Part shown: piece by piece, positions 1 to 8,665 of the stretch
How positions within the stretch are numbered: position 1 is the stretch's first letter
Layout of the letters: every line of letters starts with the position of its first letter
From: CAYINU01 sp964364855
GTDB taxonomy: Bacteria > Margulisbacteria > Marinamargulisbacteria > CAYINU01
NCBI GenBank assembly: GCA_964364855.1
Contig: CAYINU010000023.1
Location: forward strand, 1 to 21,728
DNA: 21,728 bases
Reading direction: 5' to 3'
Notes under the pieces: generated by a model
What the model was told of the DNA's origin: nothing
Seen by the model: the letters and a program-made list of their open reading frames with translations, nothing else
Databases searched by the model: none
Made by a program: the position numbers and the translations under genes

Positions 1-1477
1 GGGTCTGGGCTGGCCCTAGCTGTGTGGCGGTATTGGAGTAGGTCAGCAACGTGGACGTAGATCCTTTCACAGCCGACACCATGACGACACCACTGGCCGT
101 TTGTGCCGCAGAAGTCGCCAAAGTTCCGGATCCGCTAATGGACGCTGTTTTTGGAAACCCCGACATGGTATTGCCATTGGCATCCAGCAGTATGGTCACC
201 GCCGTGTTGCTGTTGGCAATGGCCGTGGCGATAAAACCGCCATTGGCACCTTTGGTGAGAGTTACCGCAGCATAAGGGAAGGAACCGGTGGTAGACGCGA
301 TCAGCACCGGAGAGCCCACGGGGGTTTGACTGGTAGAGTTGTATAGCTGGGTATATAAGCCATTCCCTGAGGCCCACGCCATCCGGACCATGCCGTTACC
401 CGCGTCAGACATCGAAAACTGTGGTGGAGAATAATTCGACGTGCTGGTCATAACGGCAGGAGACCCGACCGGGGCACCTGTGGACGAAATCACTTGGGCA
501 TAGGTGTTGGGGGCAACCCGGTAGGCCAACAGATTGGTAGTGTTGCCCAATACCTGGGCACCACAAAATGACATCGCCTGCGGGCCAGTGATATCTTGTC
601 GGGCTGACACCGTTCCGTTGGCCGCAACCGTGAAGGATTGAAATTTTACCGAACCGCCAGGTCCGATCAAGCTTAGAACCACACGGGAACCATCCGGCTG
701 TTCGAACACGGTCATGCCATAGCTATGGGCACCTAGCGAAATCGCAGGTCCGGCCACCCCAGACGCACTAACAGGCACCATCGTGGCCGTCGAGTCCGCA
801 TGATAGAGAATCACATCCTGGCCACCGGAAGGACGGGCCACACCATAGGCGTAATAGGCGGTTGAAGTCAGATCCGTAACGGTGCCATTCTGGACCAAAC
901 GAAACCCACCGGACACCGGAAAAACCGCAGTCACGTCGCTGCTACCCGTGGGAACATAGAGTGAATTGACGGCCGTTGTAGTGCCCAACGAAGTTGGGGA
1001 GCCCACTGCCACCGCCAGCAGCTGCCGGCCCAGCTGCCGGCCCGTGGAAAATTTGTCTGCCAGTCGGCCCGATATACCGGTCATCGCACCTGATACCTGC
1101 TGTGGCTGGACCGGGGCCAGCATACTGCGGGCCGATGATCCAACAGCCTCACCATCGGTGGGTACGGCCAGCGCACCCGGCGTCGCGGCCGGCATTATAG
1201 CCGTAGATTCTGTTCCCGTAGAGCGAAACAGCGAATAAAGCCCCGCTGCTGTCGTTCCGGCCGCGAGCAGTCCAAGGCCGACCCGGCGGACAAGGCCCCA
1301 TAGGCGAGATCCAGATGCAGAAGGTTGCACCTCGGCAGGTAAAAGGGGCTGATGACCCGTGTGGACAACGACTTCCAGGAGGGGTGAGCTAGCAGAAGTA
1401 GGAGGTTTGTGTACATTCGAAGATGCCGGCGGTGTTACTGGCGGTGTTACTGGCTGCTGCGATGTTACTTGCTGCAT
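1..1477 (-). CDS. Membrane-anchored Ser/Thr/Gly-rich protein with probable beta-propeller ectodomain (3' end outside window)
   Basis: I read this by hand: one frame stays open from an ATG at 1477-1475 to the left window edge (492 full codons, no stop), so the C-terminus is missing. GGGAG lies about 6 bases before the ATG. Residues 1-58 are Pro/Gln/Ser-rich and include a VTPP duplication. Residues about 61-84 (GLVRRVGLGLLAAGTTAAGL) form one hydrophobic segment with Arg on its N-terminal side, suggesting a type II anchor with the rest outside the cytoplasm. From about residue 150 the chain is rich in G, S, T, V and N with alternating short strands and phrases such as LLDANGNTMSGFP, as in FG-GAP/VCBS or other propeller folds. 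That fold is inferred from texture, not from a recognised domain. It diverges from the J-domain gene at 1881. Function unknown; an adhesin-like or surface-display role is only a guess. Confidence 0.75.
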   Translation of the reverse strand, partial: MQQVTSQQPVTPPVTPPASSNVHKPPTSASSPLLEVVVHTGHQPLLPAEVQPSASGSRLWGLVRRVGLGLLAAGTTAAGLYSLFRSTGTESTAIMPAATPGALAVPTDGEAVGSSARSMLAPVQPQQVSGAMTGISGRLADKFSTGRQLGRQLLAVAVGSPTSLGTTTAVNSLYVPTGSSDVTAVFPVSGGFRLVQNGTVTDLTSTAYYAYGVARPSGGQDVILYHADSTATMVPVSASGVAGPAISLGAHSYGMTVFEQPDGSRVVLSLIGPGGSVKFQSFTVAANGTVSARQDITGPQAMSFCGAQVLGNTTNLLAYRVAPNTYAQVISSTGAPVGSPAVMTSTSNYSPPQFSMSDAGNGMVRMAWASGNGLYTQLYNSTSQTPVGSPVLIASTTGSFPYAAVTLTKGANGGFIATAIANSNTAVTILLDANGNTMSGFPKTASISGSGTLATSAAQTASGVVMVSAVKGSTSTLLTYSNTATQLGPAQT

Positions 1478-1594
1478 TGTGACTCCCTGATAATCAATTT
1501 ATTAAAAGTTCTTAAAGGATTAGATCGGTAAATACATCACGGGACTTGCATGCATTTATACCCCGCAGTGTTGTGGCTTACACCTTAGAGGCCA

Positions 1595-1722
1595 TCTCAT
1601 AATACCGCCATGGCGCCCTCTGCTCCGCTCAAAATGCTCACATAGCGCCGCTATGCTCCGCGTTTTGTGCTCACAGAGAACCCCCTGACGCCATTCTGAG
1701 ACGACCTTGGGGATTTATGAGA
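1595..1722. repeat. 128-bp nested palindrome between divergent genes
   Basis: Nested inverted repeats share nearly one centre: TCTCATAA (1595-1602) with TTATGAGA (1715-1722), CTCTG (1618-1622) with CAGAG (1674-1678), CAAAA (1630-1634) with TTTTG (1663-1667), and CATAGCG (1641-1647) with CGCTATG (1649-1655). It can fold into a long interrupted hairpin. It sits between two divergent genes, so it is unlikely to be a terminator for either. A dispersed palindromic repeat or small non-autonomous element is the likeliest explanation. The rest of the 403-base intergenic stretch (1478-1880) holds an AT-rich part next to the minus-strand gene, where promoters are likely, but no confident hexamer pair. 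Confidence 0.7.
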
Positions 1723-1880
1723 CCGGTTCTAATAAAAAAAGCCTGAACAAGTATCGGTTGGTGCCCAATCCAATTTCAACATCATTATTTTTACCCGGCG
1801 CGGGAAAGATGCAAGAAAGGCATGCTGGCGCGCGATAACCCCTTGTGCCTTTACAACCCATCCTAAGGGGATACCATCAC

Positions 1881-4319
1881 GTGAAGAAAATAGTCGCAGT
1901 AGACCAACCCGCAACGGACTTGCCCACCGCCTACATCGCCAGGCACCGTTTGGATGCCATGTTGACTGCGACTTTCATCCTTGACCGATTTTTTGAGGTA
2001 TTAGAAACCGAAATGCCATTGGTATCGACCAGGATGCATGGTCTTTGCCAGCGCCTGCACAACCTTAAAAGAGAACTCAAACCCATCATAAAAGCCTTCG
2101 AAAAAGACGAGGAGGCCGGCCGGCCGATTACCGAACCAGCCAACTACACCCTACTACTCGACACATGGAATGCCTTGCAAATAGATATGAATGTTGTGTT
2201 TGACGCCATGTCGAAAGCCGCTTTTGGTGGAAAGTGGCAAAATCAGAAACTTGCCCTTCAAACTTCCCTTCACCAACTCGCATCAGAATTAGCCACCGTC
2301 GTAAATAAGGTAGGCACCACTGTCCACGCCACCAACGTCGAAGCAGTCGGTTCAAATAGTAAGGAGTTGGTGGACACTGTCGAAAGGGTGAAGCAGACCT
2401 TTGCCACGATCCGCCAGGAGCCCGATGCCCAGGTTGTCGAGGCTGCATGGCTGGCAGAGAACAGCGAGCTGGTATCGGAAATCGGTACCCAAGAGCAAGA
2501 GCTGAGGACGTTGACGTCCGGTCGTTTGGGTGCAGCTCCCCTGACCAATGCCGTGACCGAAGTGGCCGAAGGACTAGGGTTCCATTCGGATGCGGCAGCG
2601 GCGGGAAAAACGGACTTCGAGCGGCGGGATGCCGAGTTGAAACATCTACAAGGCCTCTCGAATGCGGCAGCGGCGGGAAAAACATACTTCGAGCGGCGGG
2701 ATGCCGAGTTGAAACATCTACAAGACCTCTTCGGGGAACAATTGCCGGACATCATTTCCCGCGTTCGCAACGTGATGGCCCAAAAGCGCTGGGTTAACTT
2801 TTTGGGAAAGCACGGGGTGGAATATCTGCATTTACCCAAAAATCAACCCCATTTACCCGCCGATCAACCTGCTCAATTGGGACGGTGGGATGCCGCACTA
2901 TTTTTCTACCGCCTCAGCCAAGCGGAAATGACGATCATGTCCGCCAGCTATCGGAATCTGACCACCGAGGAAATCGTGTTTCGCATGGCACGTTGGTTTG
3001 GCGGACCGGGTGAACCGATTACGCTTGAAACCGCCCTTGCTCGCCTCGCCGAAGTCGAAGGCAAGACCAGTGACAAACTACATGATCTGACGCAAGAACT
3101 CACAAAACCTTTGGAAACCTCCGACGCTTTTGGGTCACGAGTCAGTGCACCCATTTTGGCCAGCGTGGTGGCTGGGGCACTGGATATTTTTCCCAGTTTG
3201 GCCGTGGCTGCGAATATGGGAACAGCCACATCCGCAGCCGGAAAACTGGGGCAGCTCTTTGGCACCGCAGTCATGTTGACACTGGATATCGGATCCGCCT
3301 TGCTGATCAGCCCGGCCATGCTGGGCCTACGGGTGGCCAGGGCTTTGGGACTGCGGCCCAACAGACTCCAACATGCCCATGAGAAAGTATCTCGACTTTT
3401 GTCGCCGGTAACAAAATGGGTCTACCGGCATATCCCCTCTCTAGCCCCCGCGTTGATGTCTAAATACCTGTCCATGGATGGCGAAAATGCCTACGCCAAC
3501 CCCGCTTGGATGTCCTACATGTCTCAGCTGGTAACCGCAGGTGCTCAGTCCGCTGTCTTTGCCATCGGCGCCATGGCCCATGTCACCGCGGATGGTGTCA
3601 ACCGGGCCATTGATGTTTCTGTCAATGAACTCATGGCCAGTACCGGCCTAGATCAAACAATGAATCGGGAAGCGTTTGCGGCGATGAAAGCCATGGTGCA
3701 TCAATGGACCTATGGCCTAGTGTTTGTCGGGTTTCAGGAGGGGGCCATAAGAGGCTACACGTCGCTTCGACTTTCAGACCCCCCACCCGAGCAACCCGAG
3801 GCAAATCCTCTGACATTGGAACAACAAGATCGCCAGTTGCTGGGTATGCCCCCAACCGGACTACTGAACCGGACCGAACTCCATAAACACTATTTGCAAC
3901 GCGCCAAAGAGGTGCATCCAGACCATTTTCCGACCAGTCAACAACAGGAAATGGAGACCCGTTTTCAACAGATGACTGAAGCCTACCGCCGTCTATCCCA
4001 TGCCCCTGCAAGCTTCCTTCCAGAACATGCAGCTCTCCCGCCTTCCGCGTCGGAACCCGCTCATTATAGCCTGTGGCAACGGGCGTCGCAGGTGATGTCC
4101 ACAACGACCTCCACGGTGAGTGCACCCTTTCGTTTTGTGGGACATCATCTATACCGCGCCGGGGACACCGTCGTCGGCACACCCGCCCGTTTTGTAGGGA
4201 GATGGTTTGGATTGGGAAAACGCCTCCAAGAAGTGACCGTTGATCAATATGGGGAAGCGATGGCGGAGCGGAGCCAGCTGTTAAAAACTCAGCAAGAACA
4301 TGAGGCATTCCGGCGTTGA
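1881..4319 (+). CDS. Large coiled-coil / membrane-associated protein with C-terminal J-domain
   Basis: I chose the GTG at 1881 because AAGGGG lies ten bases before it; an in-frame GTG at 1845 has no such signal. This gives about 812 residues. Residues 1-300 are mostly charged helix, with a 24-residue tandem duplication at about 238-285. Residues about 423-488 and 545-573 are Ala/Gly/Leu-rich hydrophobic stretches that could insert in or lie on a membrane. Residues about 648-706 look like a J-domain: a helix with LQRAKEV, then the HPD motif (about 679-681) that triggers Hsp70 ATPase, then a helix ending EAYRRLS. A tail of about 100 residues carries two similar amphipathic phrases (PFRFVGHH and PARFVGRW). 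The J-domain implies recruitment of DnaK. The rest matches no family I recognise, so the client and location are unknown. It converges on phoU with a 22-base gap. Confidence 0.85.
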   Translation: MKKIVAVDQPATDLPTAYIARHRLDAMLTATFILDRFFEVLETEMPLVSTRMHGLCQRLHNLKRELKPIIKAFEKDEEAGRPITEPANYTLLLDTWNALQIDMNVVFDAMSKAAFGGKWQNQKLALQTSLHQLASELATVVNKVGTTVHATNVEAVGSNSKELVDTVERVKQTFATIRQEPDAQVVEAAWLAENSELVSEIGTQEQELRTLTSGRLGAAPLTNAVTEVAEGLGFHSDAAAAGKTDFERRDAELKHLQGLSNAAAAGKTYFERRDAELKHLQDLFGEQLPDIISRVRNVMAQKRWVNFLGKHGVEYLHLPKNQPHLPADQPAQLGRWDAALFFYRLSQAEMTIMSASYRNLTTEEIVFRMARWFGGPGEPITLETALARLAEVEGKTSDKLHDLTQELTKPLETSDAFGSRVSAPILASVVAGALDIFPSLAVAANMGTATSAAGKLGQLFGTAVMLTLDIGSALLISPAMLGLRVARALGLRPNRLQHAHEKVSRLLSPVTKWVYRHIPSLAPALMSKYLSMDGENAYANPAWMSYMSQLVTAGAQSAVFAIGAMAHVTADGVNRAIDVSVNELMASTGLDQTMNREAFAAMKAMVHQWTYGLVFVGFQEGAIRGYTSLRLSDPPPEQPEANPLTLEQQDRQLLGMPPTGLLNRTELHKHYLQRAKEVHPDHFPTSQQQEMETRFQQMTEAYRRLSHAPASFLPEHAALPPSASEPAHYSLWQRASQVMSTTTSTVSAPFRFVGHHLYRAGDTVVGTPARFVGRWFGLGKRLQEVTVDQYGEAMAERSQLLKTQQEHEAFRR
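2591..2734 (+). repeat. 72-bp tandem duplication inside the J-domain gene
   Basis: Two adjacent 72-base units (2591-2662 and 2663-2734) differ at only a few positions. They encode 24-residue repeats sharing AAAAGK-T, FERRDAELKHLQ and a variable end. The unit length is a multiple of three, so the frame is kept. The near identity points to recent slippage or unequal crossing-over that lengthened a charged helix. Confidence 0.9.
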
Positions 4320-4341
4320 GCTGAGTCACGCATCTGATTGG

Positions 4342-5010
4342 CTACGACACTTTTTTGGCCTTAAAAAGATGACGAATGATCTTGCCCTCGACGGTGTAAA
4401 TGACATCTTCGGCAATGTTGGTCGACAGGTCAGCCACACGTTCCAAGTCTCTGGCCGTGAGCATCAATCCCAAATAGGTTTCGATCTGATCGGGATGCTC
4501 GGTCATGCGCCGAACCGCCAGCTGCTTGATCTCGAATTTGAGCTTGTCCACTTCATCATCCATTTGGCAAACCCGCGTGGCCAAGTCGGTATCCATCTTG
4601 ATGAAGGCATCCAAGCTCAGGTGAAACATTTCCAATGTTTTTTCAACCATCTGGGGCAAAGAAAAGTCCTCAAATTCGGTGTTGGCGGGCAACACTTTCG
4701 ACTTGCGGACAATATTCACCGCCAGGTCTCCGATACGTTCCAAATCGTTGTTGACCTTTAGGATAGAGACGATGAACCGCAGTTCATTGGCCACGGGCTG
4801 GTACATGGCGATGGTTTTGAGGCATTCCTCCTCCACGGTAATTTCCATTTCATCGATTTTGCGGTCTTTTTCGGTGACAAGTTGGATATTTTCAGGCTTG
4901 GATTGCAGCACGGAACTGGTGGCCAGTTGCAGGTTTTCCTCCACCATCACGGACAGAGACAAAAACATATTGCGTAATGTTGACATAAACCGGTCGCGGT
5001 ACGTGGTCAT
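4342..5010 (-). CDS. phoU: Phosphate-signalling regulator PhoU
   Basis: A 222-residue protein, close to the usual PhoU length, made of two similar three-helix units. Each has the family's metal-binding signature: NNDLERIGDLAVNI (about 85-98) and ARDLERVADLSTNI near the C-terminus. PhoU is a peripheral cytoplasmic protein that links the Pst transporter to PhoR and keeps PhoR in its phosphatase state when phosphate is plentiful. The ATG overlaps the phoR stop as ATGA, so the two are translationally coupled, and this is the last gene of the operon. No hairpin-plus-T-run terminator is visible in the 22 bases before the convergent gene. Identification is firm. Confidence 0.95.
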   Translation of the reverse strand: MTTYRDRFMSTLRNMFLSLSVMVEENLQLATSSVLQSKPENIQLVTEKDRKIDEMEITVEEECLKTIAMYQPVANELRFIVSILKVNNDLERIGDLAVNIVRKSKVLPANTEFEDFSLPQMVEKTLEMFHLSLDAFIKMDTDLATRVCQMDDEVDKLKFEIKQLAVRRMTEHPDQIETYLGLMLTARDLERVADLSTNIAEDVIYTVEGKIIRHLFKAKKVS

Positions 5011-6401
5011 CGATGGCCTCCGATAACAGGTTGGGATGGTAGGTACAAGGTAAAGGTACTGCCTTTTTTCGGTTCGCTATGGACCTTGATTTGCCCATGA
5101 TGAATGGCGGCAATGTGTTTGACAATGGCCAGGCCCAGACCGGTGCCACCCAATGCACGGGAGCGGGCCTTATCTGTTCTGTAAAACCGCTCGAAAATCC
5201 GCGCCTGATCCGCGGTGGAGATTCCTTCACCTTGATCCGTAACCGATAGGGTCACCCCCGCCGCCTCTTTTTGGATGTGAATGGTCACAGCAGATGCCTC
5301 CGGAGAATATTTGATCGCATTATCGATGAGGTTGATCAGGGCCTGTTCAAGCAATGGCGCGTTAAGTTGTGCCCGCAAATCCCGTTCACCAGAAAGGGTT
5401 AACATGACCCGTTTTTCCACAGCCCGAGGTGTGCAAAATCCGACTGCCTTCTCTACGGCGGTGGATACCGATCCGTCCACCAACGCGATATCCCCTAGCC
5501 TTTCGCCCTGCTCGATGATGGCCAGCTGCAGAAGATCATTCACGATGGCATTCATGCGCAAGGCATGAGATCGGGCCACACTCAGAAAGTCATAGCGTGA
5601 TGCGGGATCGAGGTCCTCTGTGGAAATGAGGGTATCCAAAAATCCCAGGATGAGGGTGATGGGCGTTTTGAGTTCGTGAGAGACATTCTCCACAAACTCA
5701 CGGCGCATCGCATCGTATTTTTGCAGGCGGGTCACATCGTGGAATACCAGTAGTCCGCCACACACCCGTCCGGCTCCATCGGTCAGAGAAACGGCATAGG
5801 TTTGAATGTGTCGCTCGGAGCGGGGATCAAAAATCAGGCGTTCCACACTGGCTTTGGATTTGAGAACCTGGCGGCTCATAGCGCCCACTTCGGAATATCG
5901 CAGCACCTCCTGGATATGGCGGCCCACCAGCGCCTCCGGCAGATCCAGGAGTGCAACAGCGGCCCTGTTGGCACTGGTAATCTGCTCCTCGGCGTCAAAC
6001 GTGATGATACCTTCTGCCATCGCGGACAAAATGGCATCTTTCTCATTGCGCTCTGCGGACAGCACCTGGATGCGTTCGGACAGCTGGGCCACAATGTCAG
6101 TGATAGCGCCGGCCAACTGACTGACTTCACCTTCACCGGGCAAGACCATTTTGTGGGACAGTTTGCCTTGGGAGTAGCGCTTCGTCTGGGCAGACAGCCA
6201 TTCGATAGGCGACGCCAAATACCGGGCCACCAGATAGGCCACTGCCAACAGAACCGACACGACAATCCCCAGAGCCAAGGCCATTGCGGAGGCTTGCAAA
6301 CTGATGTGAAACAACCAACGCGACACGAGCACGCCGATGGCCGCCAGTACCATGGCCACCACCATTCCCCCGAAAATTTGGTAAAAAAACCGTCTATTCA
6401 T
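5007..6401 (-). CDS. phoR: Phosphate regulon sensor histidine kinase PhoR
   Basis: 464 residues. Two N-terminal hydrophobic segments (about 9-30 and 36-60) are followed by a HAMP-like linker, a PAS domain (about 120-225), the H box SHELKTPITL with phospho-acceptor His242, an N box NLIDNAIKYSP (about 357-367), G1 DQGEGI, an F box with ERFYR and a G2 box GGTGLGL (about 418-424). All catalytic boxes are intact. PhoR phosphorylates PhoB when phosphate is low and dephosphorylates it when the Pst-PhoU complex signals sufficiency. The short periplasmic part fits sensing through Pst/PhoU rather than a ligand domain. Its start overlaps the end of phoB by 8 bases and its stop overlaps the phoU start. 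Confidence 0.96.
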   Translation of the reverse strand: MNRRFFYQIFGGMVVAMVLAAIGVLVSRWLFHISLQASAMALALGIVVSVLLAVAYLVARYLASPIEWLSAQTKRYSQGKLSHKMVLPGEGEVSQLAGAITDIVAQLSERIQVLSAERNEKDAILSAMAEGIITFDAEEQITSANRAAVALLDLPEALVGRHIQEVLRYSEVGAMSRQVLKSKASVERLIFDPRSERHIQTYAVSLTDGAGRVCGGLLVFHDVTRLQKYDAMRREFVENVSHELKTPITLILGFLDTLISTEDLDPASRYDFLSVARSHALRMNAIVNDLLQLAIIEQGERLGDIALVDGSVSTAVEKAVGFCTPRAVEKRVMLTLSGERDLRAQLNAPLLEQALINLIDNAIKYSPEASAVTIHIQKEAAGVTLSVTDQGEGISTADQARIFERFYRTDKARSRALGGTGLGLAIVKHIAAIHHGQIKVHSEPKKGSTFTLYLPSQPVIGGHR

Positions 6402-7074
6402 CGCTAATCTTGTACCCTACTCCCCGCACCGTTTGGATAAGCCGTCCTGCTTTTTTCAATTTCTTGCGAATCGACACAATGAGCACATCTACCACACGGT
6501 CCGTCACGATATGGTCCTCGCCTTGGACACGGTCAATAATTTGGGACCGGGACCATACGCGCCCCGGTATTTGGGCCAGGCACTGCACGACCAAAAACTC
6601 GGATACGGTGAGGGGCACGGGTTTCCCCTGAACTTGGGCCTCGTATTGAGAAGGCCAAAGCCGCAGCGGGCCTACGGTGATGGGTTCTTCATCCTCGGCA
6701 GGGGCAGCGCGACGCAGCACGGCCTTGATGCGCAGTTTTAATTCCGACAAATGAAAGGGCTTGGCCACGTAGTCGTCCGCCCCACTCTCCAGACCAGCCG
6801 TCGCATTTTGGGGGCCGGTTTTGGCCGTCAGCATAATCACCGGAATATGGGCCGTATCGGTGTGTTCGCGAAGCAAGCGGCAAATCGATACCCCATCCAG
6901 CCCGGGCAACATGACGTCCAGCAAAACCAAGTCCGGCTGGTGGGACCGAATAAAGCCGACGGCCTCTCTGCCATTTTGGCAATGCAAAATGCGGTACCCG
7001 TCGCGGACCAGATTAAACTGTAACAGTTTTATGATGTCGGCTTCATCTTCGATAATCGCAATGGTCGTGACCAT
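6394..7074 (-). CDS. phoB: Phosphate regulon response regulator PhoB
   Basis: 226 residues, full length for the OmpR/PhoB family. The receiver domain (1-120) has the acidic pair E9-D10, the phospho-acceptor Asp53 in LLDVMLPGLDG, Thr83 and Lys105 in the KPF motif. The C-terminal winged helix (about 130-225) has the usual LTVSEF and VRGVGYK phrases, with Asp-Arg-Val-Val-Asp-Val before the recognition helix region. Once phosphorylated by PhoR it binds Pho boxes and activates phosphate-starvation genes, presumably including this operon. Its ATG shares a base with the pstB stop (TAATG), so it is coupled to the transporter genes. Confidence 0.96.
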   Translation of the reverse strand: MVTTIAIIEDEADIIKLLQFNLVRDGYRILHCQNGREAVGFIRSHQPDLVLLDVMLPGLDGVSICRLLREHTDTAHIPVIMLTAKTGPQNATAGLESGADDYVAKPFHLSELKLRIKAVLRRAAPAEDEEPITVGPLRLWPSQYEAQVQGKPVPLTVSEFLVVQCLAQIPGRVWSRSQIIDRVQGEDHIVTDRVVDVLIVSIRKKLKKAGRLIQTVRGVGYKISDE

Positions 7075-7835
7075 TATCCGAATTTTTGGGTGAGGTAATC
7101 TTCGGTGCGTTTGTCTTTGGGAACAGTGAAGAGCACTTCGGTGGGGCCATATTCAACCAGCTCACCCAGGTACATAAACGCGGTGTAGTCCGACACGCGG
7201 GAGGCCTGACCCATGTTATGGGTAACCATAATGATGGTAACCTTGTTTTTGAGCTCGATAATCAATTCCTCGATGTGGGCAGTGGCACGCGGGTCCAGAG
7301 CCGATGTCGGTTCGTCCAATAACAACACGCGAGGCCTCAGGGCCAAGGCTCGGGCAATGCAGAGGCGTTGCTGCTGGCCACCGGATAAGAAGGTGCCTTT
7401 TCGGTGGAGATGTTCTTTGACTTCTTTCCATAGTGCAGCTTGGGTCAACGATTCTTCGACGACGCGGTCTTTTTCTGAACGCGACAACCGAATACCACTA
7501 AGCAGATACCCTGCCAACACATTTTCATAAATGCTCATGGTCGGAAACGGATTGGGCCGCTGGAACACCATGCCGACTTTTTGGCGCAATAACATGGCAT
7601 TCATTTTCATGATGTCGTGACCGTACAGCGAAATGTTGCCATCGATTTTGATGCCTTCGATGGCATCGTTCATGCGGTTAAGGCAGCGAATCAGCGTGGA
7701 TTTGCCACAGCCCGACGGACCCATAATGGCCGTTACCCGCTTGCGGTACAACTCAGCAGTGATGCCTTTGAGAATCTCGTGTCCACCAATGGATAGACAC
7801 AAATCGGAAACGGAAACAACAACCTTGGGTTTCAT
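7074..7835 (-). CDS. pstB: Phosphate ABC transporter ATPase PstB
   Basis: I set the start at the ATG at 7835, which overlaps the pstA stop as ATGA. The frame stays open further upstream, but that part lies inside pstA and does not resemble PstB. The result is 253 residues, normal for PstB. Walker A is GPSGCGKST (about 39-47), the Q-loop is FQRPNPFP with Gln92, the signature is LSGGQQQR (about 150-157), Walker B ends LLLDEPTSALDP and the H-loop His is about 206. It hydrolyses ATP to drive phosphate through PstA/PstC and takes part in the PhoU-PhoR signal. VFQRPNPFP is typical of PstB rather than other ABC ATPases. Confidence 0.97.
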   Translation of the reverse strand: MKPKVVVSVSDLCLSIGGHEILKGITAELYRKRVTAIMGPSGCGKSTLIRCLNRMNDAIEGIKIDGNISLYGHDIMKMNAMLLRQKVGMVFQRPNPFPTMSIYENVLAGYLLSGIRLSRSEKDRVVEESLTQAALWKEVKEHLHRKGTFLSGGQQQRLCIARALALRPRVLLLDEPTSALDPRATAHIEELIIELKNKVTIIMVTHNMGQASRVSDYTAFMYLGELVEYGPTEVLFTVPKDKRTEDYLTQKFG

Positions 7836-8665
7836 CTTTTTAAGATCACTTTTGCCACCAAGCTTAACCCCAATATCATCAAAATTAAAGTTAACGATCC
7901 GCCCCAGGCCAGAGACTGCCACCCTTCATAGGGACTCGTGGCATATTTGAAAATCAGCAGGGGCAAGGCCTCTACCGGTTTTACCGGATTGAGATTGATA
8001 TGGTCATTCCCAAACGCAGTAAACAACAAAGGCGCCGTTTCACCCGCCACACGCGCCGTGGACAACAATATCCCGGACACAATTCCACTGCGCGCCGCGG
8101 GGATAATAACCCGCGTCATCGTGGAAAAGTAGGACCCGCCCAGGGCATAGGCCGCTTCTTTTAGCACACCGGGGATGAGCCGGATGGTTTCCTCGGTCGT
8201 GCGAGTCACAATGGGCAACATCATCAGGGCCAATGCCACCCCACCGGCGAGGGCAGAAAAATCCAATGGTCTGACCACCCATGCGTAGACAATCAGTCCG
8301 ATCACGATAGACGGTATGCCTTGCAACGTGTCGATACTGATCCGAAGCCACTCCGCAAAACGTCCGCGTGGGTTTTCGGCCAGATAGACACCGGTCATCA
8401 CGCTCAGCGGTACGGCCAACATGACGGCGATCCCCACCACCAGAAGACTGCCCAATATGGCGTGAATGATGCCACCGCCAACTTCGCCCACCGGACGCGG
8501 CAATCCCGTAAAAAAGCCGGCCGCCCGCAACGCGGGGAAACCCTTGGTTGCCACGTTGGCCAAAATCAGAACCAACGGCACCACTACTAACATGGCCAGC
8601 AAAATAACAGCCATTTTGTAGGTCCACGTCGCGGCCAGACGTTGGCGGATGTGCTGGTGTTTCAT
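7832..8665 (-). CDS. pstA: Phosphate ABC transporter permease PstA
   Basis: 277 residues with about six hydrophobic helices, the first at about 17-38. The cytoplasmic coupling loop KEAAYALGGSYFSTMTRVII is the EAA motif that docks onto PstB. The loop GIPSIVIGLIVY and the region DFSALAGGVALALMMLPIV are typical of PstA. Together with PstC it forms the inner-membrane phosphate channel. The start overlaps the pstC stop and the stop overlaps the pstB start, both as ATGA, so subunit stoichiometry is probably set by translational coupling. Confidence 0.96.
   Translation of the reverse strand: MKHQHIRQRLAATWTYKMAVILLAMLVVVPLVLILANVATKGFPALRAAGFFTGLPRPVGEVGGGIIHAILGSLLVVGIAVMLAVPLSVMTGVYLAENPRGRFAEWLRISIDTLQGIPSIVIGLIVYAWVVRPLDFSALAGGVALALMMLPIVTRTTEETIRLIPGVLKEAAYALGGSYFSTMTRVIIPAARSGIVSGILLSTARVAGETAPLLFTAFGNDHINLNPVKPVEALPLLIFKYATSPYEGWQSLAWGGSLTLILMILGLSLVAKVILKR

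Noticed and set aside
966..1238. 90-codon plus-strand frame opposite the left-edge gene
   Set aside because: It lies antisense to a 492-codon open frame with a good start signal; its composition looks like the complement of a Gly/Ser/Thr-rich gene.
2128..2839. Two minus-strand frames of 185 and 189 codons opposite the J-domain gene
   Set aside because: Both mirror the tandem repeat and are fully inside an 812-codon gene with recognisable domains.
3631..4329. 232-codon minus-strand frame overlapping the end of the J-domain gene
   Set aside because: It is antisense to the J-domain and tail, has no family features and would collide with the phosphate operon.
7836..7922. Upstream extension of the pstB frame
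   Set aside because: It lies inside pstA, does not resemble PstB, and the ATGA overlap at 7835 is the typical start.
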